Source: Ursus arctos
Taxonomy: Eukaryota > Chordata > Mammalia > Carnivora > Ursidae
Direction: 5' to 3'
Length of the DNA stretch: 64,000 bases
Assembly: GCF_023065955.2 (NCBI RefSeq)
Contig: NW_026622897.1
Location: forward strand, 5,771,001-5,835,000
In this document: one piece after another, positions 25,307 to 37,633 of the stretch
Position numbering within the stretch: position 1 is the first letter of the stretch
How the letters are laid out: each line of letters begins with the position of its first letter
Notes under the pieces: model-generated
The model's database searches: none
Told to the model about the DNA's origin: nothing
What the model saw: the letters and a program-made list of their open reading frames with translations, nothing else
Program-made: the position numbers and the translations under genes

Positions 25307-25989
25307 GAATGCCTGTATGGTTACAATTAAGGCATGTATGTAGTTTTTACAATTGAGTGAAAAGTTTGTGTCTTGTATTCCTGATGGCCAAATTGAAAAG
25401 GAAGGCAAAGGTTTGACTTCAGTCTAGCTATAATAGAAAATAAACACTTTTTTCCCCCTTAGATAATGCTTGTTTTTTCTGGCATTGATGTTATAATACT
25501 GTTTGGGGCAACTTTGGGTGATACTGTGGTAGACAGTTAAAATGGTGAACTGTTAAATAACCAGTAAAGCCAATTTCAAATTTCCTTTCTTAAAGGAAAC
25601 ATTTACTGAGCAATATCGCTGATATTAGAGTAGTGGGAGGCAGAATCTCATATTGCAGTGATTGAGAAGTGAGTAGAAGGTGAAGATGTAGAGATGTTTG
25701 GGGTAGACTTTTAAAAGTAGTTTGACTTTGATGACAAGAAGTTAATAAAGAGGATCTGAAGAGCCTCCTATACTCCCTGGTTTTGTATTTGTTGACTTTT
25801 TGAGCATACAGACTCTGGAAGTGAAGATAGAGTAATCCATGAGAATAAGCAGAGCACTTCCAGATTTCACTGGAAGGAAGGTAATAAAGGATAGGAGTGG
25901 ACACCAATAAAGATGGGGGTAGGAGTGAAGAATGGGGTCTGGAGGAGCTGTGTCTCCATTTGCTTGATTCAGTCAATGAATAGTTAACT

Positions 25990-26090
25990 GCATGTTCCAG
26001 GCAGTGTGGAAGGACTGGAGATACAGATGTGGCTCGGTCCCCAGGCTCATGGAGCTCACATTCTAGTGTACATATCCTCCACATATTAGC
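25990..26090 (-). mobile_element. L2 3' end, antisense
   Basis: 'ccaggcagtgtggaagg', 'gagatacagatg' and 'catggagctcacattctag' are the reverse complement of the L2 3' end. It explains part of a 167-codon open frame on the minus strand, which is not a gene. Confidence 0.7.
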
Positions 26091-26174
26091 CACTGGGTAC
26101 TAGTTGTTTTCTTATGTAGCCGTGTCTGGCATGGTGCTTGGCATACATAATAGGCGCCCCCAAAATAAGTTAAT

Positions 26175-26370
26175 GGGGGCGCCTGGGTGGCACAGCGGTT
26201 AAGCGTCTGCCTTCGGCTCAGGGCGTGATCCCGGTGTTATGGGATCGAGCCCTACATCAGGCTCCTCAGCTATGAGCCTGCTTCTTCCTCTCCCACTCCC
26301 CCTGCTTGTGTTCCCCCTCTCGCTGGCTGTCTCTATCTCTGTCAAGTAAATAAATAAAATCTTAAAAAAA
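26175..26370 (+). mobile_element. CAN-SINE, canonical arctoid-type
   Basis: Head 'gcgcctgggtggcacagcgg', body 'atcgagccctacatcagg', CT-rich region, 'aagtaaataaataaaatct' and an A tail. Duplication 'aaataagtta' at 26163 and 26371. The head form is the one used to suggest a bear- or seal-like carnivore. Confidence 0.97.
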
Positions 26371-26478
26371 AAATAAGTTAGTGAATTCCTTTGCATTTAT
26401 TTGTTCTACCCTTTTGGTAACTGATATTTAAGGTTATACAGCCACATCGCTTCACTTCTTTAGCATAGCAGGCATCTC

Positions 26479-26585
26479 AAAAAATTTTATTTATTTAAGT
26501 AATCTCTATACCCAATGTGGGGCTCGAACTCACAAGCCGGAGATCAAAAGTCACATGCTCTTCCAACTGAGCCAGCTGGGTGCCC
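26479..26585 (-). mobile_element. CAN-SINE, antisense, short body
   Basis: 'tttatttatttaagtaatct', 'gtggggctcgaactcac' and 'aactgagccagctgggtgcc'. An older, short copy facing the sense SINE at 26175-26370 across about 110 bp. Confidence 0.9.
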
Positions 26586-26749
26586 CCAAAATTGATTGGT
26601 TTAATACACAAGTAATATAACTTTTAAGAAGTAGTAATAGAGGTGTTAAAAAAAAAAGACAAAACTAACAGCACTATTGGTAGTCATTCTTTTATGAATG
26701 GTTACTGTTTGACAAGTTTTTTGCAGCTTAGAATACATGTTCCCATAGG

Positions 26750-26920
26750 TGATCCATAATGTTTGTTTAGTGTTCTCCATGTATTGAGGACTTAGTCTGG
26801 AAGAAGAGATGAGTAAGGTTAAATGCTGTCTGAATAGATGGACATTTTAACCACAAAATATAGGACAATAAGTATGAAAATAGGTTATGAACAAAGTGTA
26901 TGGGCACAGGGGAGGGGATG
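26750..26920 (-). mobile_element. L2-like relic, antisense
   Basis: 'ccatgtattgaggacttag' followed by 'gggcacaggggagggg' has the layout of antisense L2. Weak. Confidence 0.4.
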
Positions 26921-28165
26921 ATTAATTACGGTTGGATATTTGTTTCCCTTCTTAATTGATAAAAATCTGTTCTATTTGTAATGTAGTAGAACTTGCAAAT
27001 TTTACTAGGTAGAACTGAGGGCCCCAGGAGGGAGAGTAGAGATGATTACTTTTCAGTCTTTTCTTTTGAATGCATAGGTTTTTTAAAAATTTGGGATTAT
27101 TTGATATTGTTTTAAGCATGATTCATTAGAACAGTGATAACAACCTCTGTGGGAAAGAGTAGGAGTGTACTGAACTGTATTTATAGATGATTTATAAATT
27201 TGTTTTGGAGGGCTGGTGTGTGGGGGAGAGGAAGAGGGAGGAGAGAGGGTGGAGTGGGGAGAGGTTGATTGAGAAGTAGAGATTATGTTGGGTGTTGTGA
27301 TAACTTTTTGTTAGGAATTGACTGATGTGGGCCATATCTCTGAAATCAGGATACTCGACTAAATTCAGGCTCCTTTTAAAGCTTCTTAAGTGTAAACTAT
27401 TATTTTTACATGGAATCTGTACTTTGTTTTATTTTGAAATTTTCCCGTGGTGATGGACACATACACAAATAAATGCATGGCTAGACACTGGTAATTTTAA
27501 CAAACCACCAACCCCTGATCCCCATCTCCCCCCAAAATGCCTACCATACACTTGTCATTCCTCCTTTACCCTGTGATATGTATTGTCCCCATAGTACTTA
27601 AACCTTCCAGTCATTATTCCTGTCTATCTCCATTGGAATGTAAACTCTCCAAGGGAGGCATTTTTATCTGTTTTAACTCCTACAAAAAAAGGTGAACAAA
27701 ATACCTTCTGCAAGATATTTTTGTTCACCTCCTGCAGGAGGTCACTAGATTTTCTTGACATCGATCAGTAGTTGGGCCACTTGATATACTGGATAGATGT
27801 ATATTGACTATCATTTTTGTACTCAGCGTGTGCCCAGTGCAGCGTGTGTCTGTGTTGGGATGGTGGTGGCTTTGGCAGTATACACTTCCAACCCGTCACA
27901 ACTTGCACAATTATATTGTGGAAATAGGTAGTATGTGTAAAAATCAGGAAATGACACAAGACCTTATAAAGTTCAGTGCCAAATTGTACAGTAGGAATTG
28001 ATCAAAGATCAGCATGTTGGATTGGGTAGGAGAAGGCTTCATGACTTAGGTGGACCCTGAACTTTGAATGGGTGAGGCAAGGGTGAGGAAGGATGTTGTA
28101 GAAAAGGAACCCTCATGTTACCTCCTTTTTAAATTTTCTCTGAAATGACTCCCATTCCTCAGGAT

Positions 28166-28374
28166 TTTTTAAAAAAGATTTTATCTATTTATTTTGAGAG
28201 AGAGAGAATGAGAGAGAGTGGGAGGGGAGGGACAGAGGGAGAGAGAGAATCTCAGGCGATGTCACCCTGAGCGTGGAGCCAGATGTGGGGCTCGATCTCA
28301 AGGACCCTGAGATCGTGACCTGAGCTGAAATCAAGAGTTGGAGGCTTAACAGACTAAGTCACCCGGACTCCCCC
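28166..28374 (-). mobile_element. CAN-SINE, antisense
   Basis: 'aaaaaagattttatctattt', GA-rich body, 'gatgtggggctcgatctcaa' and 'aagtcacccggactcccc'. Flanks share a short GGATTT word. Confidence 0.93.
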
Positions 28375-28470
28375 TGGATTTATTTTTAAAAAGGAGACAA
28401 ACTAAAAAAGTTACCACCTTCTACCATCATCTAACATACACCACATAATGAAATTTAAATGTTACTTTGT

Positions 28471-28651
28471 CTGTCCCATTCCCCCACCCCCCTCCCCTCT
28501 AATAATTATTAGACTGGTGATGGGTAGTAAGGAGGGCACGTATTGCATGGTGCACTGGGTGTTATACGCAACTAATGAATCATCGAACTTTACATCAGAA
28601 ACCAGGGATGTAGTGTATGGTGACTAACATAATAAAAAACATTAAAAAAAA
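28471..28651 (+). mobile_element. Young carnivore L1, 5'-truncated tail with TSD
   Basis: 'gtgatgggtagtaaggaggg', 'ttgcatggtgcactgggtgt', 'caactaatgaatcatcgaac' and 'gtgactaacataataaaaaa' are the 3' end of a carnivore L1. Only about 180 bp is present. Perfect duplication 'taaatgttactttgt' at 28456-28470 and 28652-28666. Confidence 0.93.
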
Positions 28652-30206
28652 TAAATGTTACTTTGTAATGTAACTATTTGTGTACTATCTTTTTTTAAAG
28701 GAAAAAATATGTTGGACTTATTGTTGATATTACCTTAGGGATAATTGTTAAAAAACAAGCAGACAAGGGTGTGTTTTTCAGTGAGTAGGAAAGAATCATC
28801 AGAAGACTTAATATGGCTTTTAGTACCCACTTAGATTTTCTCATTAATTTCCCACCAGTTTCCCATTGCCTTAATGCCATGGAAATAAGTGATCCTACTG
28901 AATTTTAGTTAGGACAAATAGAGCAAAGGACAGTTATAGGAAACGAAATCTAAGGAAGAGAAGTTAACTATAAATGTGATGAAGAGAGAGCTGCGTAATA
29001 CAACTGACCATTTTTCCTGCATGTTTGCTGAACTCTTTGTATACATTCAAACTGCATGTTTGTTGAAGATCTTCATGTTTTTTTGTTAATATTCACTTGT
29101 CCTAAAATTTTTCATACTGGTCCTAGTTATATGTAAGCATGTTACTGTGTTCCTGTTTTTCTCCTAGGAAAATTGTCTCTCATTTTTCATGAATGGCCTG
29201 CAGCCAACCTGCTCGTTAATTTCCCTGTTGCAAGAGATTTTTTCCTAACACACTGGATATTATTTGTGGCATGGACAACAAAATCAATAAATAAGACATT
29301 AAAAAAATCCAGCTATCTTTCTGGGTTTGTTAAACAAATCATTAATACACTAATACTCTGCCTTTGAAGTAGGCTTAATTTTTGCCACAGAGACCATCAA
29401 ATCTTGCTGTGTTTGATACTATAAGTAGCCAATTAATTAGCTACCTTTGTTGGTAATAGATTTTTGTCTTTCAAAAGTAAATTTACTAAGTCCTCCTTTT
29501 TATAGCACTTGAAGGGGAATATCAGTACTTCGTAGATTTTTGATGAAATAGAGATGTCAGCTTGTTATTTGCACTGATTTCTAAGTACATTTATGTTGTA
29601 ACAGACAACGTTGTGTTGCATTTTTGTTATTTTTCGGTATTACCACCCTTTATCTACTTGTATGTGTTCTTAAGTAACTGTTGACCAAATTAACTGAGGC
29701 ATGTGTGAAAAGGTATAAAATGAAGATTTCTGAAATTGTAATAAAAAGACCATCATAAAAAAATGCCATGAACAAATACTTGCTCTGTTTAGAACAGATT
29801 TCCCAAGTGGTTCTTAAATTGGTTGTAAAATTAATGATATGTTTTTAGAAACAAACAGCCAAAACTATATGTATTTTCTTCTTTATTAATATTGAAAATA
29901 CTTGAGTGTATGTAGACTCTAGTATCCTCATAGCAAGGGGAAAAAGCCCCCAAATTATGACGTTTCTTGCTTAGAGTTTGTATTCCTTCTCATATTCAGG
30001 GTAAAATCAAACTCCTTAGTGTGTTCTACAAGGCCTTATGTAATCCAGAATCTTCCTGTGTCTCTGGCTTCTTCTCCTACCACTCTCCAACTTCCTCACT
30101 CTTGTCTAGGTGCTCTGAATTTTTTTGTTTCTTGAGAACAATCTCATTTACACTTGGAGACTTTTGGTGTTTACTCTTTCCTCTACCTGGAATTCTTTAT
30201 TATTAT

Positions 30207-30370
30207 TATTTTTAAGATTGATTTATTTATTTGAGGGAGAGAGTGGGGTGGAGCAGCAGAGGGAGAGAGAGTCTTAGGAAGACTCCTAGCTGAGCATGGA
30301 GCCTGACACGGGGTTTGATCTCGCAACCCTGAGACCACGGCCTGAGCCAAAACCAAGTGGCTCAACCCAG
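30207..30370 (-). mobile_element. CAN-SINE, antisense, diverged
   Basis: 'taagattgatttatttattt', a GA-rich body and 'gggtttgatctcgcaaccct'. The head is degraded ('ggctcaacccag'). Confidence 0.85.
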
Positions 30371-30520
30371 TCAATTCTACCTAGATCTTCGATGACTTCT
30401 TTCACATCATCTAGATCTCTGCTTTAGTGACCGCTCTAACTAAAAGTTCTCTGTTCTACCCAGTTGCTTCTTGGACCCTTACTCTGCCTTCGTTCCTAGT
30501 GTTTAAAGCTCCTTGACATG

Positions 30521-30553
<33 letters not shown>
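30521..30553. repeat. (GT)n microsatellite
   Basis: About 16 uninterrupted GT units. Confidence 0.97.
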
Positions 30554-30555
<2 letters not shown>

Positions 30556-30999
30556 TCTACTGGAATACAACCTCTGTATATCCTAAGCGCCTAGGGTAGG
30601 ACTTGGAGTAAAGCAGATACCCAGTATTTGTTGAATAAATGACTGAGCCTCCTTTATTTTATCTTTCCTAATCCCACAGGGAATTAGAAGTAGCTTAAAA
30701 AATACTTCTGGATGTAATAAAATAGAAAATATCAGGCATGCAAAATATAGATAGAATAGGAATGAGTGGTGGGAAATTTAATATGCAGGTCATGCAGAGT
30801 TTTACATGTTTCTTAAATATGGATCAGGAATTTGGCTCTGAGGTCTGAACTGCCAAAATGAAAAGAACACTTTTTCCATAAGGAGCAAACATTCTTCTAC
30901 TCCAGAGAAGCACAGCTTTTCCTTGCATTTCAACAACTGTCCTACAAGACATAAAATGAATTTTATGTGGAAATGTTTAATACCCATCCTTAAAGGAAA

Positions 31000-32330
31000 C
31001 TGGAGAGGTGATGCCAGCACGAAGTTCAGGGAAAGCAGCTCTCTGGAAACAGACTGATAAAACACGCACGTCCACTTTTCTTCCCTCTCTTCGCCTCCCC
31101 ACCCCCAATGTACATGCATGCTTCTCTGAGTAAGGTAGAACCATTTTAACGTGATTATCAATGTACGGCTCTTTTCTAACAGAGCAACGAGAGAGAGTTT
31201 ACTCATTATTTCTAAAATGGGTAGCTCATTCCAAACCAAGTTGAAAATAAGCCAGATACCATGCCTTTAGTCAAGTGAGGCTTCCTGTAGATGCTCAAAT
31301 AAATGGCTGATCATAGTACTGTTTTGATCAGATCATTTTGTGGTAGTTTGTGGCCTTTTAAAGGAAATTTTGACATCCAGAATTTTGGATTCAGAATTAA
31401 TGAGGCCAATTATTGGTGAGTTTCATGATATTGCAACTCTGGAAATCTCAATGTACTGGTGGAAAATTAATTGCATTTTGATAGAGACAATTCCCATCAG
31501 TTCAACCTGTTTACTTGATATGATTGAAGTTGAATGTATTCACAATTAGTTTGATGTAAATTTTTTATAAGGGTCATCATGTTATTTAATGCTTTCGTTT
31601 ATTAACAACTTGGCCAAATCCTTCAAATAATTACATGGTTTAAATAGTTGAAGTATTTGGGGAAGAAATAGTGCAGAATATGTTGTAAATAGTGTTGGCC
31701 AGTGGAAGCATACTAACTTGGAAATGACCACACTGAGTCCCAGAGATTCGTTTCATGTTCCAATATATTCTTTTCTTTTGGACTTACCACTCCTAGTCTG
31801 ATATCTCAGATATTCTTTAGGCGTAATGGAGAAAATATTAGGGAGATAGATGGCAGTTATTATGCATCCTGTCAGTGGCTGGGTAAGAAATTCTCAGAGT
31901 TTTCTGTTTCAGTTTAATCACTTCGTTTTTCCCATTTAGAGTTAATGGTTTGGTTAGGTGTCTATTAGGGGAAAATTGATTTGGCAGTATGGTGTAAAGT
32001 TTTTTGCAACACATCACTAATTGTGAGAGGAATTTGCTTTCGTAGTGCTCTTCCTCTCCCTTGTTCCTTTCTTTTGATTTTGTTTTCAGATTGTCTCCTT
32101 TCATTACCCTGACTGTCTTAACCTCTGCACGGCTGTCCTTTCCTCCTGCTTTGTGCTTACGTGCTGTCTCTTTGGTTCCATAGTCTTCCCTGAATCTTGT
32201 CACAGACCTCTTATTACCTTTCTAATTTTTCTGCCAACTCTATTTCACCTTTGTGTAATTATTAATTGTCTTTTTCTTAGAGTGACATAAGAAGTTTAGA
32301 GCTTACCCCCATCATTTCAAGCTTATTTTA
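31000..32330. other. Intronic, nothing recognised
   Basis: Open frames up to 145 codons overlap or border this stretch (30802-31239 minus) but show no known family or coding signature. Confidence 0.5.
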
Positions 32331-32334
32331 CTGT

Positions 32335-32445
32335 CAGTTTCATCACCTTTCAGATGTAAGCAATACCTCAAAAGAGTAGTTGTGACCAGTAAATGACATA
32401 TAAACATCTAGCATGCTGTCCAGCACTTGGCATCACTATTTACTC
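32335..32445 (+). mobile_element. MIR relic
   Basis: 'cagtttcatcacctttcag' and 'tgctgtccagcacttggca' match the 3' half of a MIR tRNA-derived SINE. Confidence 0.55.
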
Positions 32446-33214
32446 TTCCATACACTTCTCAAAGAAAAGTTTAGTGACCTTCTGATATGCCAGGTAAACC
32501 CATCTGGATTGTTATGCATTGGAGTGTAGGACAAATTTCATAATAGTGTGCCATGGATTAAGGAATAGGCTTTGTTGGGAAAGAGGTGTTTTATGGGGAA
32601 AAGAAGTAAAGCCTGAGTTTCCCCTCTCCTTGTTATTCCATATAGAGGGATGCCAGGGTTTTAGCAGTCTGCTCAGTAGAAAGCATAGATTTTTATTACA
32701 GTGAAAGTTTGCTGTCCCCAGTATTCTCTTTTATAGAGGTGGTAGGTCAACCTTATCAGTGAGTAGTCACTCAAACTGCTTGAGAACCGGTATAGTTGTG
32801 GGTGGCTTGCAATCATCTGAGGAATGCATTGGTCCAGCATGTGGAGACCTGGGACCGTGGGAAGTTGGATCTACCTTGTGAAGGAAGAAGCCACGGTCCT
32901 GTCAGAAGCTGATTGTGGTCGCAGCCTGTCATGCTGAGAGAAGGGGATGGGCACCCCGAGTGACTCCTGACATCATTTTCAGACAGTTCTGCTTAAGTCA
33001 CACTTTATCATTGCCCAGGGACAGTGGATCCTTTTTCTCAATAAATGTCAAATTGAATGTGAAATTGGTTGTTGTTTCATTTCTGTTCTGTTTAAGCAAG
33101 TTGGTGTCACAGTAGCTAACTAAAGAATGCATTTCAGAGTCTTTGGGTCAGTATTGCTCCTAATGAAAATTGTCTTGATTTGCTCAGGCTCAGCTCAGCT
33201 TCACATATAGTTAC

Positions 33215-33390
33215 TGATTTGTTCAGGCACAGTATGGGCACTTACACTAGAAATGAAAAGCTAGGACAAAGTCCATATCCTCAGGGAGCTGAGTGTCTAA
33301 GAGGGGTAAAATAGAAGTGGAAGAATCTCCTAACAATGGGAATATAAGAAATGTCATAAGAGACATTACCAGAAGGCTAAGGGTAGAAAG
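33215..33390 (-). mobile_element. L2 relic, antisense
   Basis: 'tcctcagggagctgagtgtc' and 'gtccatatcctcaggg' follow the antisense L2 3' end. Confidence 0.55.
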
Positions 33391-34109
33391 TGAGGAGTTT
33401 CTCAAAGATAGCCAGTATCACATCTTAATCAACTTAATTTTGCCTTTTGAGGGAGAATTTTAAGCATATTGATAGCTCCTGCATTTTCTAGTCTATGGAT
33501 GTGATAGTAGGGAAGAGAGTGATTAAAAGAAATTATTAGCTAGGTAGCATACAGAGTTTAGAGACTAGCAAAGATTTCATTTTAATTCTTTGGAAATTGT
33601 GGTTCATAGTAATTTTTGTTCAGTTGTAACTCAGAATATTACATTTTAGTGCTACAGATTTCCTAACAAAATGGCAGGGACTCATTCGAAGATGGGAGAA
33701 AAATTAACGAGCAGTCATCTGTCAACCATTTCTAATGGCTGTCAAAACCAGCCATGTTTAAGTGCCAAGGAGGGCAGATGGAAATTGTATTAATCACTGC
33801 ATGCTCAGCATGCAATTTGCCAGGAAATAAAAGGACAGCATAGAACATTGAGGGACAGAATACTTTTTCCTATACATGCTATGCTTTTGAGATTTAAGAG
33901 TATTAGAGGTCAGGTTTAGTAGTTCTATCTGTGGTCCTTCTGTGAGAGCAGAAAGGACACTTTTAAAATGCATTCCTTGAAGGATTCTTTTCATGTGAAA
34001 ACATTTGCTGTCCATCAGTTCTTGATTTCAGTTTTATGGAGTCCCGTGAGTATTGTTTAGGAAAATTTTGATTGTTGGAGGAGGAATTTCTAAGATACTG
34101 TTGCTGTAT

Positions 34110-34290
34110 GTGGTGTCACAGTAAGAGCACAGGCGAGCTTCCTGGGGAACGTAGAGTTCTCGCCCTAACTTTGCTGTCACTGGCCCTGTGAGCTTGAAGT
34201 CCTCTTATTCTGTGCATGTACTCATGGTGCTTGTTTCTCTGAGTGATCTCGGAGGGCCCTTTCATCCTTCCACGTTCTGTACCTAAAAAT
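34110..34290 (+). mobile_element. MIR-like relic
   Basis: 'ctttgctgtcactggccctg' and 'tgagcttgaagtcctctta' resemble the MIR core. Weak. Confidence 0.45.
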
Positions 34291-35666
34291 GCCAGTGTCT
34301 TTTATCACCATTATATGGCTTTGCAGACCACCATTTTACAAATGGTGTATTTTTAAGAATACCCAGTTTTAAATAGACATCATCCAAGCATGTTTTGATG
34401 AAACATGGTACAATGGGCCGGCCTTTGACTTTTCATTTGGTATTTTTTGCTTAGCTAACATTCGTATATAATGGAAGGCAGATCTTGGAAATTTTACTGT
34501 ACATGGATTTGTGCACATGGCTTGGACTGGGCATTGTAGTGATCCTTGTTATTTCTCTTTTAGTTAAGATACATCCCATACATATCCCGGGATTTACTAA
34601 TGTCAGTCAGTACCATGTACTGATTGCTGCCATGTAGCTGTGATTGCTTTGTCTTGGGGGGCTAGGAGGTCAGCATTAGCATCTCATCAATGTCTTGTAA
34701 TAGTGTGTCAAAAATGGCTAGCTTAAACGGGTACCAAGCCCAGTTGGAGTTTAGTATGTGTCTTAGTTCTGTTATTGTACTTCTTTGTGAAGGGTTTAAA
34801 TCATAGAGGGATTCTGTTTCTGTAATTTAGAGTATAAATGCATGAGTTTGTGTGTCAGCTTTTAAATTGGTGGTTTGCTGAATAAGTAGTATTACATGGC
34901 CTGTGTTTGTTAGACTTTCATGATGAATGAATTTTCAGAAACTCTGCTTTAGATTACACTAACCAGACTGCCAAGTAATTTGTTAATATTGTAGGTGCTG
35001 GAGCCAACTCTGGAATTCTCAGTTAAACCTGTGTAACTAAATATTGTTGAATGTTACTTTGATGCTATTTCATTTTGCTCAAATTCTGAATAAATTAGCT
35101 ATTGGTACATTCTTGCTGAGTCTCTGCTATCACTTGTTAGGAAGGTGGTAAAGGTGAAAACTGCTCAGGTGCTCCCCCAAGGAGAAGTGTCATTGTCATG
35201 CTGCCTTAGAATAGTTGCATAGATGCTGTCCCAGGTCTTTTTACTTCGTTCATTACCACTGTTACTGCCTCCTTAATTAATTCTGTTCACTGGATGGCCA
35301 TGTGATACAAGGTAGATTTTGTTTTTAATACTACTGGGGTTTTTTTGTATTTAACTTATAATATTTCTAAGTTATAAAAAAAATTCAGAAGTTGTAGGAG
35401 ACAACAGAAATTGGTATAGCCAATTTGGACACAAGTTAGAAATGAAATCCATACTGTCATTTTCTGAAGTCTAAAAAAAGAGGAAAAAAGTGTGTATCAG
35501 GCCTTGTTTCTCTAAATTGCTTCTAGCTGCCTGCTTCCTAATATAGAAGTATTTATTAAAAGTGGCAGGTTAAAAATTGGATTCCTAAGGCGAAATATGA
35601 CTGGTTCCATAATTTTGTTAAAGAACAGGAAGCATCTGAGATTTCACGTCTGTGGTGGCCTTTTCC

Positions 35667-35668
35667 CT

Positions 35669-35703
<35 letters not shown>

Positions 35704-35923
35704 TTTTTTATTTTTTTATTTTTTTAAAGATTTTATTTATTTTATTTATTTATTCTACAGAGATAGAGACAGCCAGCGAGAGAGGGAACACAAGCAGGGG
35801 GAGTGGGAGAGGAAGAAGCAGGCTCACAGCGGAAGAGCCTGATGTGGGGCTCGATCCCGCAACGCCAGGATCACGCCCTGAGCCGAAGGCAGATGCTTAA
35901 CCGCTGTGCCACCCAGGCGCCCC
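35667..35923 (-). mobile_element. CAN-SINE, antisense, with expanded (TTTA)n tail
   Basis: A (TTTA)n run (35667-35704) merges with the antisense A-rich tail. Then 'agatagagacagccagcgag', 'atgtggggctcgatcccgc' and 'gccacccaggcgcccc'. Canonical arctoid-type SINE. Confidence 0.95.
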
Positions 35924-36659
35924 TATTTATTTATTTTTTAAAAATTTACTTGGTTTGGTTTTTTGGGAGGGGTATGGTGTGGAGCAAATAATACATATTT
36001 CCTGGCTAGGAAAACAAAATAGTAAACGGCTTGGACAATTTCAGTGAACTAAAGAAGATTTCCTCAAGGTAGTGAATGAGAAATAAGAAACTATTCTTTA
36101 TGTGTTCCAACAGGATAAATGTGTTCAAAAAGGTAGAAGGAAGCATTCAAGATAGTAAGACGAAGACAGTGATGGATCTGGCTGACCATGAAACTCAGGG
36201 GTGAGGCTTGAAGTAAGGAAATAAGCAAAATAAAATACAGCTGGGTGGAAAAATGAAATTGAAATCTTATCTAGACTAATTGGAGGTGATGAAAGGTTTA
36301 AAGAATTACTACACTGAAATGCTATAAAGAGGCTTTTTAAAATAGAGGAAAAATTTGTTAATTCTGACATTGTTGAGGAAGGTGAACATACTGAAGGAAA
36401 AAAACACTGGTGTTTGAGGGTTTGGTGGGGGAGCTTGTATGTGAAGGGTAAGAGAAGGAGTTGAGGAAAATAGAAACTGTATTAGAGATATATCAGAAAC
36501 TTATTTTTCTGAAAGCATTTAGTAGTTAAGGTGGCAGGCACACACTCTCAGAAGAGTTTATTAGGATATAAGAGCATCTTCTGGAAAGTATCCCAGGTTA
36601 AGCCTGTGGATTCAGGAAGGTGGGAATCCAGAAGGAAGAATCTATTAATCAGAAACTGT

Positions 36660-36850
36660 GTAGAATGGTTGTGCCTTATGATCCTCCGTAAGCAGAAGGA
36701 GGGAAGTCCACACAAAGTTGAGATAATACAAATGATCTTAACCCTCTTCGGAGATTACAGTCTATTAGAAAAAGGAAAACGGGAACACAAATGATGACTG
36801 TGGCTTACTGTAATGGGGGTATGAGGGCATACGAAGTCCATTAACAAGCC
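36660..36850 (-). mobile_element. L2-like relic, antisense
   Basis: 'ccctcttcggagattacagt' and the following A-rich 'gaacacaaatgatgac' have antisense L2 layout. Weak. Confidence 0.4.
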
Positions 36851-37303
36851 TCTGTAACACACTTCACTGCAGAGGTGGTGCTTACGGGGACTTGGGTAGA
36901 GGGGCACTAGCTCTTGTCATTTTCTCCAACTCTTTTGTTTCCTATTTTTATCAATATGACCAAATTTATGCATATTACCAAGGTTTATTGTAGCTTGCCT
37001 TCTGTTAAACTTTAAACAATGAGATTGGTAAATGTGGACCTTTTGAAAAAGAAAAATCCTGTGAGATGGATTAGACCATTTTACAAGATTATTTCCATGA
37101 TTCATAATTTATAAGTGCTCTTGTTTCATATCCTTTTAGCTGATCTGCATTGAAATGTCTCTTGTGTCCTTCCCCTCCCTTGCAGGGCCCACCCTGGTCA
37201 CCCTGCTCCAGCTGCTGTGTAATTCTAGGACTACTGCTTTGCCTTATGTTTACATTTGTGGAGGAGCTCTGAAAAGGGAAACTGTTGCTGTAACAACATT
37301 TTA

Positions 37304-37525
37304 TCTGTTTTTATTTATTTATTTCTTAAAATTTTTATTTACTTGTTTTAGAGAGAGAGAGAGTGTACAAGCAGGGGGAGATGCAGAAGAAGAGGGAGAG
37401 GGAGCTATCTCCAGCGGGGTTTTCTGCTCAGAGTCTTATGCAGGGCTGGATCCCACAACCTGAGATCATGACCATAGCCGAAATCAAGAGTGGGGTGCTC
37501 AACCGACTGAGCCACCCACATGCCC
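37304..37525 (-). mobile_element. CAN-SINE, antisense, with 16-bp target-site duplication
   Basis: 'tatttacttgttttagagag', GA-rich body and 'gagccacccacatgcccc'. Perfect duplication 'ctgtaacaacatttta' at 37288-37303 and 37526-37541. It ends about 110 bp before the minisatellite. Confidence 0.96.
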
Positions 37526-37564
37526 CTGTAACAACATTTTAAACAGAAGTCCATTTGTATTCTA

Positions 37565-37633
37565 GGCAGCTCTTTGTTTTAATCGTAGTAAAATACATCT
37601 AACATACAATGTACTACCACCTGAATCTTTAAG
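37565..37633 (-). mobile_element. L1 3'-end relic, left flank of the minisatellite
   Basis: The stretch 'aaatacatctaacatacaatg...ctttaag' resembles the antisense 3' end of an old mammalian L1 (compare 15700-15745). The element is split by the 42-bp array and resumes at 38684. Confidence 0.65.

Larger units (their letters stand above)
29985..30650 (+). mobile_element. Long L2 3' half carrying a SINE and a GT microsatellite
   Basis: 'aaaatcaaactccttagtg', 'aaggccttatgtaatcc', 'ctacctggaattctt' and the end 'cagtatttgttgaataaatg' follow the L2 3' region. It is interrupted by an old SINE (30207-30370) and by (GT)n at 30521-30553. Confidence 0.75.

Noticed and set aside
25590..26093. 167-codon minus-strand open frame
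   Set aside because: It overlaps an antisense L2 3' end and has no recognisable domain; length alone is not convincing in a window this size.
30802..31239. 145-codon minus-strand open frame
   Set aside because: No recognisable family, signal or domain; antisense in an intron; consistent with chance.
32760..33060. Possible retrocopy or exon with a moderate GC island
   Set aside because: I could not match it to a protein or repeat, and no A tail or splice pair is clear.
35652..35900. Open frame with ETASERGNTSRGSGRGRSR (also at 17632, 26199, 45646, 51344, 60866)
   Set aside because: The same peptide recurs because it is the translation of the CAN-SINE body; not a protein family.
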